This document shows positions 1 to 13,621 of a stretch of DNA of 64,000 nucleotides, piece by piece; the first letter of the stretch is position 1, and every line of letters starts with the position of its first letter. Origin of the DNA: Streptomyces sp. NBC_00620 (lineage in GTDB: Bacteria > Actinomycetota > Actinomycetes > Streptomycetales > Streptomycetaceae). The notes under the pieces are model-generated. The model was not told the DNA's origin and searched no databases. It saw only the letters and a list, made by a program, of their open reading frames with translations. The position numbers and the translations under genes are program-made. The stretch is from contig NZ_JAPENY010000002.1 in NCBI RefSeq assembly GCF_026341825.1, forward strand, positions 124,001 through 188,000. The letters run 5' to 3'.

Positions 1-809
1 TGAACACCCTGCTCGGCTACGGCGTCGACGGCTTCCGCATCGACGCGGCCAAGCACATGCCGGCGGCCGACCTCGCCAACATCAAGTCCCGGCTGAGCAA
101 TTCGAGCGTGTACTGGAAGCAGGAGGTCATCTACGGCTCGGGCGAGGCCGTCCAGCCGACCGAGTACACCGGCAACGGCGACGTCCAGGAGTTCCGGTAC
201 GCGTACGACCTCAAGCGGGTCTTCAACAACGAGAACCTCGCCTACCTGAGCAACTACGGCGAGGGCTGGGGCTATATGAGCAGCGGTGTCTCGGGTGTCT
301 TCGTCGACAACCACGACACCGAGCGCAACGGGTCGACCCTGACGTACAAGGACGGCGCGAACTACACGCTCGCGAACGTCTTCATGCTGGCCTGGCCGTA
401 CGGCGCGCCCGACATCAACTCGGGCTACGAGTTCTCCTCCACCGACGCCGGACCGCCCAACGACGGTACGGTCAACGCCTGTTGGCAGGACGGCTGGAAG
501 TGCCAGCACGCCTGGCCGGAGATCCAGTCGATGGTCGCCTTCCGCAACACCACCCGCGGTGAGTCGGTCACCAACTGGTGGGACAACGGCGCCGACGCCA
601 TCGCGTTCGGCCGCGGCTCCAAGGGCTATGTGGCCATCAACCACGAGTCGTCCTCGCTGACCCGCACCTATCAGACCTCCCTCGCGGCGGGCACGTACTG
701 CAACGTCCAGAGCAACACGACCGTCACGGTGAACAGTTCGGGCCAGTTCACGGCGACGCTCGGCACGAACACGGCGCTGGCGATCTACTCGGGCAAGTCC
801 AGCTGCTGA
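1..809 (+). CDS. Secreted alpha-amylase, C-terminal part (5' end outside window)
   Basis: This is the 3' part of an extracellular GH13 alpha-amylase that cuts internal alpha-1,4 bonds of starch. The reading frame is open from base 3. The visible part begins inside the catalytic barrel: GFRIDAAKH carries the nucleophile Asp, the Glu of QEVIYGSGEA is the likely acid/base, and FVDNHDTER holds the third catalytic Asp. A short beta-sandwich C-domain follows and the protein ends in GKSSC. There is no C-terminal starch-binding domain (CBM20), which many Streptomyces amylases carry. The next gene on the same strand is an amylopullulanase, so this is a starch-use locus. The N-terminus and signal peptide lie outside the window. 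Confidence 0.95.
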   Translation, partial: NTLLGYGVDGFRIDAAKHMPAADLANIKSRLSNSSVYWKQEVIYGSGEAVQPTEYTGNGDVQEFRYAYDLKRVFNNENLAYLSNYGEGWGYMSSGVSGVFVDNHDTERNGSTLTYKDGANYTLANVFMLAWPYGAPDINSGYEFSSTDAGPPNDGTVNACWQDGWKCQHAWPEIQSMVAFRNTTRGESVTNWWDNGADAIAFGRGSKGYVAINHESSSLTRTYQTSLAAGTYCNVQSNTTVTVNSSGQFTATLGTNTALAIYSGKSSC

Positions 810-821
810 GTAGTGGCAGAA

Positions 822-859
822 GAGGGCCCGTTCACCGATCACCCGGTGAACGGGCCCTC
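822..859 (+). terminator. Strong hairpin terminator after the alpha-amylase gene
   Basis: A perfect 16-bp inverted repeat (822-837 paired with 844-859) with a 6-nt loop starts 12 nt after the amylase stop codon. It has no long U tract, which is common for Streptomyces terminators. It separates the amylase transcript from the pullulanase gene. Confidence 0.85.
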
Positions 860-913
860 GGTCTGTCGGGCCTCGGTCTGTCGAGCCCTCCCTCCGGGCA
901 GGATGTGAAAGTT

Positions 914-947
914 CTTGCCATCGGTTTCAAGACTCTTGCTGTAAACC
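914..947 (+). promoter_or_regulatory. Candidate LacI-family (MalR/Reg1-type) operator upstream of the amylopullulanase
   Basis: CTTGC occurs twice in the same orientation, at 914-918 and 935-939, 21 bp apart. The second copy overlaps the palindrome CAAGA-C-TCTTG (928-938), flanked by GGTTT (923-927) and AAACC (943-947). Repeats of CTTGC and palindromic CTTG half-sites are typical of Streptomyces amylase promoters controlled by the maltose repressor MalR/Reg1. The site lies about 100-130 bp before the start codon. Binding by MalR is inferred. Confidence 0.5.
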
Positions 948-1046
948 TTTCGTAAGCGATACGGTCACGCCGGCGCCCGGCAACGAAGCTGAGCCGCGGC
1001 GTGGGGTCGGACCCGAATGAGCCGTAATCGCAAGGAGTTCAGGCCT

Positions 1047-6458
<5,412 letters not shown>

Positions 6459-6476
6459 AAAGGGCATTACCTTGGT

Positions 6477-6505
6477 GGGGCAGACCCCGAACCCGGGTCT
6501 GCCCC
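6477..6505 (+). terminator. Hairpin terminator after the amylopullulanase
   Basis: An 11-bp perfect inverted repeat, GGGGCAGACCC (6477-6487) and GGGTCTGCCCC (6495-6505), with a 7-nt loop. It starts 18 nt after the stop codon and ends about 25 nt before the next gene. Confidence 0.8.
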
Positions 6506-6529
6506 ATCGGTGTGTCCAAAGGCTGGCAG

Positions 6530-8149
6530 ATGGATGTCAACGGCAAGCGGACAGAAACGACCGTGCTGGTCGTGGACGATGTGGCGGCCAGCCGGTACGC
6601 CATGAGCGCCGTGCTGCGGCGCGCCGGCTACCAGGTCGTCCCGGCCGCCAGCGGATCCGAGGCGCTCGTCGAACTCGATGTACGGCAGCGCAAGGGCGCC
6701 CTGCCCGATGTGGCGCTCATAGACGTGGGCCTGCCGGACATGAGCGGCTTCGAGCTGTGCCGTCGGCTCAAGGCCCGGCCGCACATGGCCGGTCTGCCCG
6801 TCGTGCACTTCTCGGCCGCCTCCGTCGCTCCCGCCGACCGCTGCCAGGGCCTTGACGCGGGCGGCGAGGCGTATCTGACGGTGCCCGCCGAGCCCGAGGA
6901 GATCGACGCGGTGGTCCGGGCCGCGGTGCGCGCCGCGCGGCTGCGGGCCGACGACCAGGCGCTGGCACGCCGGCTGACGCGGCTGGCGGAGACGATCGTC
7001 GCCATCCAGACGGCCCGCTCCCCGCAGGAACTCGCCGATGCCGCCGCCGAGGGCACCGCGCGGCTCACCGGCGGTCCCGCCGCCGTCTTCGTCCTCGGCC
7101 CGGACGACGAGCTGTACCGCGGCACCTCACGCGACCGCACCTCGCTCGCGATGCCGGACGAAGGCGCCCACCGGACCGTGGCCGGTCTGCTCCGGCGGCT
7201 CACCCGCGGGCAGGCCGGAGTACGGATCACCACGGTTCCCGCACCGCTGTGGCCCGCCGGGTTCTTCCGGCCGGAAGTGCAGCACGACGCCCGGATGGCG
7301 CTGATCCCCATCCAGGACGGCAGGGCCGCGGTGTGCCTCGCCACACCCACCCGCGGTGTGCGCCGGGTGAACCCCGAGGGTGAGGCACTGGTCGCCCGGC
7401 TCGCCGAGGCCACCGCGCTCGCCGCCGAGCCGCTGCTCATGTACCAGGTCGAGCGGCACGTCGCCCTCACCCTCCAGCACAGCTTCCTGCCCCAGCCGCA
7501 CCGGCTGCCCGACCTGCCGGGCCTCGAGGTCGTCGTCCGGTACGTGCCCGCGTCCCAGGAGACCGAGATCGGCGGCGACTTCTACGCCGCCCTGCGCACC
7601 GACGAGGGCGTGCTCGCCGCGGTCGGCGACGTCGTCGGACACTCGCTGGAGGCGGCCACCGTCATGGTCGAGATCCGGCACGCGCTGCGCGCCTACTGCG
7701 TCGACGAGAGCGACCCGGCCGTGCTCGCCGAACGCCTCGACCGGATGCTCCAGCGCTACCACCCCGACGTGACCGCCACCGTCTGCCTGCTCCTGATCGA
7801 CCCGGCCACCGGACGCACCCGGATCGCCAACGCGGGCCACATCCCGCCGCTGATCATCCGGGACTCCGGCAGCGCCGACTACGCCAAGGCCGCAGGGCCG
7901 CTGCTCGGCGTGGGCCTGCCCCACCCGCCGCCCACCGAGCTGTTCCTCGAACCCACCGACCGGCTCCTCATGATCACCGACGGTCTGATCGAGACCCGCG
8001 GCACCGACCTCGCGGCCTCGATGGAGCACCTCCGCGCGGCTGCCTCCGGTGCCCTGCCCGGCCTGGACGCCCTGTGCGACACGCTCCTCGCCTCCTTCGG
8101 CCGCGACCGGGAGGACGACATCGCGCTGCTTGCGCTGCGGCTAGGGTGA
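6530..8149 (+). CDS. REC-GAF-PP2C protein (SpoIIE/RsbU-type serine phosphatase)
   Basis: A cytoplasmic phosphatase of about 539 residues, likely dephosphorylating an anti-sigma-factor antagonist. The N-terminal receiver domain has the acidic pair VLVVDD and the phospho-acceptor Asp in ALIDVGLPD. A GAF-like middle follows (about residues 160-310). The PP2C/SpoIIE domain (about 330-539) keeps metal-binding signatures EIGGDFY, GDVVGHS, NAGHIPP and REDDIALL. ATG 6530 is preferred over GTG 6512 because AAAGG lies 7 nt upstream. No anti-sigma or STAS gene is adjacent, so the partner cannot be named. Confidence 0.9.
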   Translation: MDVNGKRTETTVLVVDDVAASRYAMSAVLRRAGYQVVPAASGSEALVELDVRQRKGALPDVALIDVGLPDMSGFELCRRLKARPHMAGLPVVHFSAASVAPADRCQGLDAGGEAYLTVPAEPEEIDAVVRAAVRAARLRADDQALARRLTRLAETIVAIQTARSPQELADAAAEGTARLTGGPAAVFVLGPDDELYRGTSRDRTSLAMPDEGAHRTVAGLLRRLTRGQAGVRITTVPAPLWPAGFFRPEVQHDARMALIPIQDGRAAVCLATPTRGVRRVNPEGEALVARLAEATALAAEPLLMYQVERHVALTLQHSFLPQPHRLPDLPGLEVVVRYVPASQETEIGGDFYAALRTDEGVLAAVGDVVGHSLEAATVMVEIRHALRAYCVDESDPAVLAERLDRMLQRYHPDVTATVCLLLIDPATGRTRIANAGHIPPLIIRDSGSADYAKAAGPLLGVGLPHPPPTELFLEPTDRLLMITDGLIETRGTDLAASMEHLRAAASGALPGLDALCDTLLASFGRDREDDIALLALRLG

Positions 8150-8177
8150 TCGGGATATCCCTAGAACAGGAGTGCCC

Positions 8178-8546
8178 ATGCCGCAGATCGCCGTCGAACG
8201 CTCCCCGGGGCTCGATCACGTCGACTGGAACGCCTTCGCGCTCGCGCTGCACCCGGTGGTCGTCGAGGTGGCGGCCGCGCGCATCGAGGCATGCAAGACG
8301 CGGGTCCTGAGGACCGAGGACGAAGTCGTGGGAGACGTGGCGGCAACGGGCACGGGCGGGCCGGCCATCGTGCATGTCACGCTCGCCCTGCTCCCCGGCC
8401 GCTCCGACGAGACCAAGGCCGAACTCACGGAAGCCGTACTGGAGCTGCTGCACAAGCACATCGAACCCACCGACGGGGTCTCGACGGTGCACGCCTCCGC
8501 CGAAGTACGCGACCTCGACCCGTCGTACCGGAAGTACGAGGAGTAG
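8178..8546 (+). CDS. 5-carboxymethyl-2-hydroxymuconate isomerase-like tautomerase
   Basis: A 122-residue protein resembling the CHMI branch of the tautomerase superfamily, which isomerises unsaturated oxo-acids in 4-hydroxyphenylacetate breakdown. It begins Met-Pro-Gln, so Pro becomes residue 1 after Met removal, the usual catalytic base; this supports ATG 8178 with AGGAG 5 nt upstream. FALALHPVVVEV and the C-terminal AEVRDLDPSYRK match the family pattern. No other aromatic-degradation genes are adjacent, so the actual substrate is unknown. It lies 28 nt after the phosphatase gene and converges on a tetR gene. Confidence 0.75.
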   Translation: MPQIAVERSPGLDHVDWNAFALALHPVVVEVAAARIEACKTRVLRTEDEVVGDVAATGTGGPAIVHVTLALLPGRSDETKAELTEAVLELLHKHIEPTDGVSTVHASAEVRDLDPSYRKYEE

Positions 8547-8552
8547 CAGCCC

Positions 8553-9254
8553 TTACGAGGCGGGCGGCGACGCCAGTGCGATCAGCCGGACGACGAGGTC
8601 ACTGAACGGCCCGTCGCCCGGCTCGCTCTTGAGCGACTCGCGCAGCAGCTCGCTCAACTCCTCGTCGTAGGCGGCACTCACCGCCGCCAGTGCCCCGAAG
8701 TCGTGCACCAGCTGCCGTTCCAGCTCGGCGCGCGGGATGCGCCGTCCGTCCAGCCAGATCAGCGCCGTCGACTCGACGAGCGAGATCCAGGAGCGGATCA
8801 CCAACTCCAGGCGGGCAGGCGGGTTTTCGACCTTCATGTGCGAGAGGATCTGGAGGTACGCGGCCTGCCGCACCCCGTCGACCAGCGCGTTGGTGGTCGA
8901 CGAGCCCACCGCGGGACCGCCTCGCATCAGCGCCGCGAAACCGGGCCCGTGGTCGTCCACGAAGTCGAAGAACCGGCGCATCACCCGCAGCAGCCGCGAG
9001 CCCAGCGCCCCCTCCTCGGGGACCACGAACCGCCCCGCGAGATCGTCCGAGGCCCGCTGCAACGCCGCCTCGTACAGGCTGAGTTTGCCGGGAAAGTAGT
9101 GGTAGACCAGCGGCCGCGAGATGCCCGCGGCCGCCGCTATCTCGTCGATGGAGACCTCGTCGGGCGAGCGTCGGCTGAAGAGTTCGAGGGCGACGCCGAT
9201 CAGCTGCTGCCGCCGCTCCTCGACACCCATCCTGCGGCGTACCCCGGTTGTCAT
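8553..9254 (-). CDS. TetR-family transcriptional regulator
   Basis: A 233-residue repressor. The N-terminal helix-turn-helix spans about residues 10-60, with VALELFSRR, IDEIAAAAGISRPLVYHYF and GKLSLYEAAL in the standard TetR arrangement. The ligand-binding C-domain is not diagnostic. It lies 56 nt downstream of the truncated reductase on the same strand and probably controls the reductase/metal-dependent hydrolase pair. Confidence 0.9.
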   Translation of the reverse strand: MTTGVRRRMGVEERRQQLIGVALELFSRRSPDEVSIDEIAAAAGISRPLVYHYFPGKLSLYEAALQRASDDLAGRFVVPEEGALGSRLLRVMRRFFDFVDDHGPGFAALMRGGPAVGSSTTNALVDGVRQAAYLQILSHMKVENPPARLELVIRSWISLVESTALIWLDGRRIPRAELERQLVHDFGALAAVSAAYDEELSELLRESLKSEPGDGPFSDLVVRLIALASPPAS

Positions 9255-9310
9255 ACGAACACCTTACCGATCGGATCCGGCCCGGAACGGGCCGGTCCGC
9301 CCACGGCGGT

Positions 9311-9355
9311 TCACATGTCCAGCACGATCCTCTCACCACGCGCCCGCGATACACA
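9311..9355 (-). pseudogene. Orphan tail of a lost [2Fe-2S] ferredoxin domain
   Basis: In a reading frame different from the upstream reductase, these bases encode ICVSRARGERIVLDM followed by TGA. That is the classic end of PDR/VanB-type oxidoreductases, just after the ferredoxin domain (family ending CVSR...LVLDL). It overlaps the frameshifted end of the reductase gene. The simplest reading is a deletion of about 300-350 bp that joined the NAD-binding part to the last 15 codons out of frame. Confidence 0.7.
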
Positions 9356-10013
9356 GATCGGGAACGTCCGCGAGGAGCACGCCGAGATCGGGCCGCCCCG
9401 CAACGACGGTCACCCGGCCCGCGCCCAGCTTCTCGACCTCCTCCAGGAACGGCATCGAGGCCCGCGTCCGCCCGCAGTACAGCAACCGCCACTCCACACC
9501 GTCGGGAAGAGCCCGCAGCATCGGCAGAACCGGGGTGATCCCGATGCCGCCCACGACGAAGACGTACGACGGGGCCTCGACGAGCGGGAACCGATTGCGC
9601 GGCCCGCGGACCTCCAGCTCCACGCCCTCCCGCACCCGTTCGTGCAGCTCGCGCGAACCGCCCCGCCCGTCCTCGACCAGCCGGGTCGCGACGGTGTACG
9701 ACGAGCTGTCCGCCGGGTCGCCGCACAGCGAGTACTGCCGCACAAGGCCCGAAGGCAGCACCAGATCGAGATGCGCCCCGGGCTCCCAGCGCGGCAAGTC
9801 CCGCCCCGCCAGGCGAAGTTGTACGACCCCCTCGGCGACCGGCTCGTACGAGCTCACCGTCAGCCGCAGCGCACGCGACCGCGGCCGCCCGGACACCGGC
9901 TCCTCCAGCGCGGGCAACGGCCACAGCGGCGAGGCCTGGATACGGCGGCGCATCGCCCGCTTGGCGAGCAGCGCGGCGCCCGCGACCACCGCGACGGTCC
10001 CGAGCCGGGGCAT
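9333..10013 (-). CDS. PDR/VanB-type flavin reductase lacking its ferredoxin domain
   Basis: A 226-residue remnant of an iron-sulphur flavoreductase that normally passes NAD(P)H electrons via a flavin to a C-terminal [2Fe-2S] domain. A hydrophobic N-terminus (VAVVAGAALLAKRAMRR) is followed by the FAD/FMN barrel with RQYSLCGDP and the NAD-binding fold with FVVGGIGITPVLPML and WRLLYCGRTR. After GVLLADVPD the frame breaks into LCIAGAW and stops; the proper family ending sits in another frame (9311-9355). Start ATG overlaps the TGA of the upstream gene (ATGA), so the two are translationally coupled. The protein is unlikely to transfer electrons as its relatives do. Confidence 0.8.
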   Translation of the reverse strand: MPRLGTVAVVAGAALLAKRAMRRRIQASPLWPLPALEEPVSGRPRSRALRLTVSSYEPVAEGVVQLRLAGRDLPRWEPGAHLDLVLPSGLVRQYSLCGDPADSSSYTVATRLVEDGRGGSRELHERVREGVELEVRGPRNRFPLVEAPSYVFVVGGIGITPVLPMLRALPDGVEWRLLYCGRTRASMPFLEEVEKLGAGRVTVVAGRPDLGVLLADVPDLCIAGAW

Positions 10014-10918
10014 CACGCGCCCCGCTTCTCCGCGGCCAGCGCCGCGGGGGAGGAGGCGAGATAGGCGACTGCCTGCTCGGTCGACCCCTCCTGGGAGGGG
10101 TGGTAACTCCGGCTGAGATAGCGCGGGATGGACTTGAGCATGTCCCCGGTCGACGGCAGCACTCCCGCCTTCCCGCTGACGTACAAGTCCTTGAAGCTCG
10201 CCCTGCCCGCCGTCAGCGTCGGATCGTTCGCCATGAAGAACCGCGCCCCGCGCTGCCACAGGAAGACGAGAGCCGTGAACGCGGTCGCCCAGGTCCGCGC
10301 GCGCCGCCGGTAGTCCCCGTCGACGTGCATGAACAGCTCGAACGCCACGGCCCGGTGCTCGACCTCCTCGGCGCCGTGCCAGCGCAGCAGATCCAACATG
10401 GTCGGATCGGCGCCCCGCCGGTCCAACTCCTCCGCGTTCAGCACCCAGTTGCCGAGAAAGGCGGTGTAGTGCTCGATCGCCGCGATGATGGCGACCCGCT
10501 CCATCAGCCACCACTTGCGGGCCCTGCCCGGCGGCAGCGTCCGGTCGCCGAGCAGCTTCTCGAAGAGCCAGTCGACCTGGGCGGTGTACGGGGTCGGGTC
10601 GAGCCCGAGTTCCCTGAGGTGGGGGAGTACCTCGTCGTGCGCCTGCGCGTGCATGGCCTCCTGGCCGATGAACCCGATGACGTCCTCGCGCAGCCGCTCG
10701 TCCCGGATGTACGGCAGCACCTGCTTGTACACATGCACGAACCAGCGCTCACCGGCCGGCAGCAGCAGATGCAGCACATTGATGGTGTGCGTGGCGAACG
10801 GATCGCCCGGCACCCAGTGCAACGGCGTGTCCTCCCAGGAGAACGACACCTTGCGCGCCTTGAGGGGTATCCGCTCGGAGTCGACCGGCTGGGGCAGCCG
10901 GGCACGGGTGTTAGACAT
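10013..10918 (-). CDS. Predicted metal-dependent hydrolase (COG3687 family)
   Basis: A 301-residue protein of the PF10118-like metal-dependent hydrolase family. It has many conserved His and Glu residues in helical context, including THTINVLHLLLPAGERWF, GQEAMHAQAHDEV, IAAIEHYTAF and GAEEVEHRAVAFEL, a pattern like di-metal ferritin-fold proteins. The substrate is unknown. In actinobacteria this family often sits beside PDR-type reductases and TetR regulators, as here. It overlaps the reductase start by 4 bp. Confidence 0.8.
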   Translation of the reverse strand: MSNTRARLPQPVDSERIPLKARKVSFSWEDTPLHWVPGDPFATHTINVLHLLLPAGERWFVHVYKQVLPYIRDERLREDVIGFIGQEAMHAQAHDEVLPHLRELGLDPTPYTAQVDWLFEKLLGDRTLPPGRARKWWLMERVAIIAAIEHYTAFLGNWVLNAEELDRRGADPTMLDLLRWHGAEEVEHRAVAFELFMHVDGDYRRRARTWATAFTALVFLWQRGARFFMANDPTLTAGRASFKDLYVSGKAGVLPSTGDMLKSIPRYLSRSYHPSQEGSTEQAVAYLASSPAALAAEKRGA

Positions 10919-11006
10919 GCCGTCAATGTACTGACGGGTAGTTGCGGGGAGAACCCCCGTGCAGCGACTTGTTGACGCAAGTGTCAGCTAGGTGTCCCGG
11001 TCAGCC

Positions 11007-12938
11007 TCAGCGCAGCCCGGTGATGTCCCGCCCGTCCTCCAGGCTCCCCTTCAGCTCGGCCTGCGCCCCCTGCTTCGTCCGTACGGCGAGCAGGGCGCCC
11101 TGCGCCGACCCGGTCACCCCGCCGGTCGCGCTGACCGAGGCCGTGTCCTTGCTGCCGGCCGCGAGGAGATACCAGGTCCCCGCACCCGACTTCCACAGCA
11201 CGCCCGCCAGCACATGGGGGTCGCGGGCGCCGCACGCGGGCGAGTTCTCGGCCTTCGCGGCGACCGCCCCGTACGCCCCGCCCGGCGTCCGGAACTGCGC
11301 GAGGACGCGCGTGCCGCCGCCCCGCCAGGTGTCGGCCCGCGTGCACACCCAGGTCGCGCTGCCGCCGGAGTCGGGCAGTTGCTGCCGGGCGTACTGCCAG
11401 GCGTTCACGGACCGCACGCCCTGTGAGCGCACGGAGGCCAGCGAGCAGGCGAACGGGGCCCAGTTGCGCAGCGCCTCGGCGCCGGACGCCTCGGCGGGTG
11501 CCGCGGGACGGCCCGAGGTGAGGTGTGCCGGGATCAGCTCGCCGAGGTCGGTCAGCAGGCGGGTGCCCGAGTTGTCCTTGAGCTGCAGCACATTCCACGA
11601 AGTGCACGCGCCGGACCGCTGGGCCGGGCTGGCCAGCGGCGTGGTGGTGCCGTCGGCCGAGAGGGTGAGATCCATCTCGCCGGAGGACGGTTTCATCAGG
11701 TCCCGCTCGGCGGCCTCGGTCACCCAAGGGGCCGTCAAATAGCGGACGTTGCCGTCGGTCCGGCCGAGGACCACCGCCTCCGCCTCCGCTCCCTTCGCGC
11801 TGTCGACCCGCGCGAAGTCGAGGGCCGCGCCGTTCGTGCCGTCCGTGGGCTCGGCGTAACGGGCGATGCGCAGACCGTCGTAGAGCAGCACGACGCGCGC
11901 CTGGTCCACCTCGCCCGCGTACAGGAGCTGTGGCGGTCCGGGCGGGGCGCCGGACGGGGTGCCGGGGGTCGCCGAGACCGCCACGGACTCGCCGGGCCGC
12001 GCCCACACGGCGAGGGCGCGCCGCAGCAGCGCGCTGTCCCCGGTGAGGTTCCCGCGCGCGGGCCACACGGAGAAGTCGGTGCGCGCCGACTGCTGCCAGG
12101 CCAGGGCCGGCACCTTCGTCAACTGCGCCGGATCCAGGGCGGCCTGGGCCGCCGGGTTCTGCGCGTACGGCGGCGCCGCTGCACCGTCGGGCCCCCACCC
12201 GTCGCCGGGCAGGCCGAGCAGCGCACCGCACACCACGACGGCCGCGGTCGCGGCGAGCGCGGCCTTCATGTGCTGCCTGCGCCGCATCAGGTCGGTGGGC
12301 CGCGCGTGCAGCGAACAGGGGTCGAACTCGGGGGAGTCGAGGAGGGCGTCCTGCGCCTCCAGACCGGAGGCCACCGCGAGCGCCGCGCCCGGGTCCTCGA
12401 CACCCGCCGCCGTCAGCACCTTCCGTACGTCCGCCTCGGACAGCTTCTCCAGGCCGCGCAGGACGTACGCGGCACGGGCCGGGCCCGAGAGCGCGGACAG
12501 CCGCTGGTCCAGGGCGAGTTCGTCGGCGCCGCCCGAGCGGGGGAAGAGCCTGAGGCCCCACACCTGGGGCAGCAGCGGCGGCAGCTGGGACCGCTTCGGC
12601 CACGCCCGCCGTGTCAGCGGCAGGCCCGCCTCCAGCGCCGTACGCACCACTTGGAGGCGTACGAAGGCGTAGCCCGGGTCGCCGTCGCGGCCGCCGCCGG
12701 TCTGCTGGGCCGGGATGACCGTCGCGTCACCGGACGTACGGCCCCGGGGCAGCGCGCGCTGGGTGAGGGCATGTGCGGTCAGCACCCGGCGGTTGCGGCC
12801 GAGGCTCGGCGGCAGCACCAGATAGGCGAGCCGGACCAGCCGCGGATAGTGCTCGACGAGCGCGGCCTCGGCCTGCTCGACGTCGACGACCGGGCCTGAG
12901 GCGGGTGCGGGGCGCGGGGCTACATCCTGTGACTGCAC
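11007..12938 (-). CDS. Membrane-anchored protein with sigma-factor-like N-terminal remnants
   Basis: A protein of about 643 residues. The N-terminal part has EAALVEHYPRLVRLAYLVL, like ECF sigma region 2.1, and later LSALSGPARAAYVLRGLEKL, like sigma region 4; the linker and DNA-binding helix look degenerate. A single membrane segment follows (KAALAATAAVVVCGALLGL, about residue 230) and then a long extracytoplasmic C-domain with several Cys residues. I do not recognise the C-domain. The start is uncertain: GTG 12938 or TTG 12947, neither with a clear ribosome site. It lies 45 nt downstream of the TPR gene, probably co-transcribed. Confidence 0.7.
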   Translation of the reverse strand: MQSQDVAPRPAPASGPVVDVEQAEAALVEHYPRLVRLAYLVLPPSLGRNRRVLTAHALTQRALPRGRTSGDATVIPAQQTGGGRDGDPGYAFVRLQVVRTALEAGLPLTRRAWPKRSQLPPLLPQVWGLRLFPRSGGADELALDQRLSALSGPARAAYVLRGLEKLSEADVRKVLTAAGVEDPGAALAVASGLEAQDALLDSPEFDPCSLHARPTDLMRRRQHMKAALAATAAVVVCGALLGLPGDGWGPDGAAAPPYAQNPAAQAALDPAQLTKVPALAWQQSARTDFSVWPARGNLTGDSALLRRALAVWARPGESVAVSATPGTPSGAPPGPPQLLYAGEVDQARVVLLYDGLRIARYAEPTDGTNGAALDFARVDSAKGAEAEAVVLGRTDGNVRYLTAPWVTEAAERDLMKPSSGEMDLTLSADGTTTPLASPAQRSGACTSWNVLQLKDNSGTRLLTDLGELIPAHLTSGRPAAPAEASGAEALRNWAPFACSLASVRSQGVRSVNAWQYARQQLPDSGGSATWVCTRADTWRGGGTRVLAQFRTPGGAYGAVAAKAENSPACGARDPHVLAGVLWKSGAGTWYLLAAGSKDTASVSATGGVTGSAQGALLAVRTKQGAQAELKGSLEDGRDITGLR

Positions 12939-12982
12939 ACATCGCAAAACGAGTGACTCGGGGGATGGTCACCCGCCGTCCG

Positions 12983-13480
12983 CTACTCGGGCTCGACCAG
13001 GAGCCGCGCGTAGTTCGCCATCGACCGCTGATAGCGGGGCAGATGGGGTGCGAGGGCGCCGATCACCAGGGCGAGGCCCTCGCGTTCGCGGCCCAGGTCG
13101 GCGAGGCAGAGGGCGAGGAAGCCGCGTATGGCGTCGTCCAACTCGTCGGAAGGGGCGTCGAGTTCGGGGCCGAGGAGCTCGAAGCCCTCCTCCGGCTTGC
13201 CGAGGTTCCGCAGGGAGCTGGCGAGCTGGATCGTGGCGCGGCGCCGGCGGTTGCCGCCGAGGCCGCGGGCCAGCGCCTCCCGGTACAGCGGTACGGCCTT
13301 GTCCGAGTGGCCCGTCGAGTCCCAGGCGCCTGCCTGCTCGAACGGTCCGAGGGGGCTGGCGGCGGGCAGCTCGGCCACCAGCGCGTCGATCACCGCCCGG
13401 AAGTCCGCCGCGTGCCCTTCGTCATAGTCGTGGAGTGTGGCCCACGCCGCCGCCGTACGCTCTTCCCAGTCGTCGTTCAT
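12983..13480 (-). CDS. Tetratricopeptide-repeat protein
   Basis: A 165-residue soluble protein of TPR-like helical repeats: WDSTGHSDKAVPLYREAL, ATIQLASSLRNLGKPEEG and GFLALCLADLGREREGLAL follow the A-x6-G-x4-A spacing. Families like this are common in Streptomyces and serve protein-protein contacts. ATG 13480 begins MNDDWEERT. It is upstream of the sigma-like membrane protein on the same strand, which could be a partner. Confidence 0.8.
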   Translation of the reverse strand: MNDDWEERTAAAWATLHDYDEGHAADFRAVIDALVAELPAASPLGPFEQAGAWDSTGHSDKAVPLYREALARGLGGNRRRRATIQLASSLRNLGKPEEGFELLGPELDAPSDELDDAIRGFLALCLADLGREREGLALVIGALAPHLPRYQRSMANYARLLVEPE

Positions 13481-13621
13481 GGGCCCCACAGTCGCACGGG
13501 TGTGCCCACCGGGGCTCCTGATTTGAGCGCTGGGCGCCCGGTAGCCGTATCCAGGGCGAGGGCCCTCGTTCGACGGGGCTCCCGGCGGCATGGGCGCCGA
13601 CACAGACGGAGGTACGTAGGT

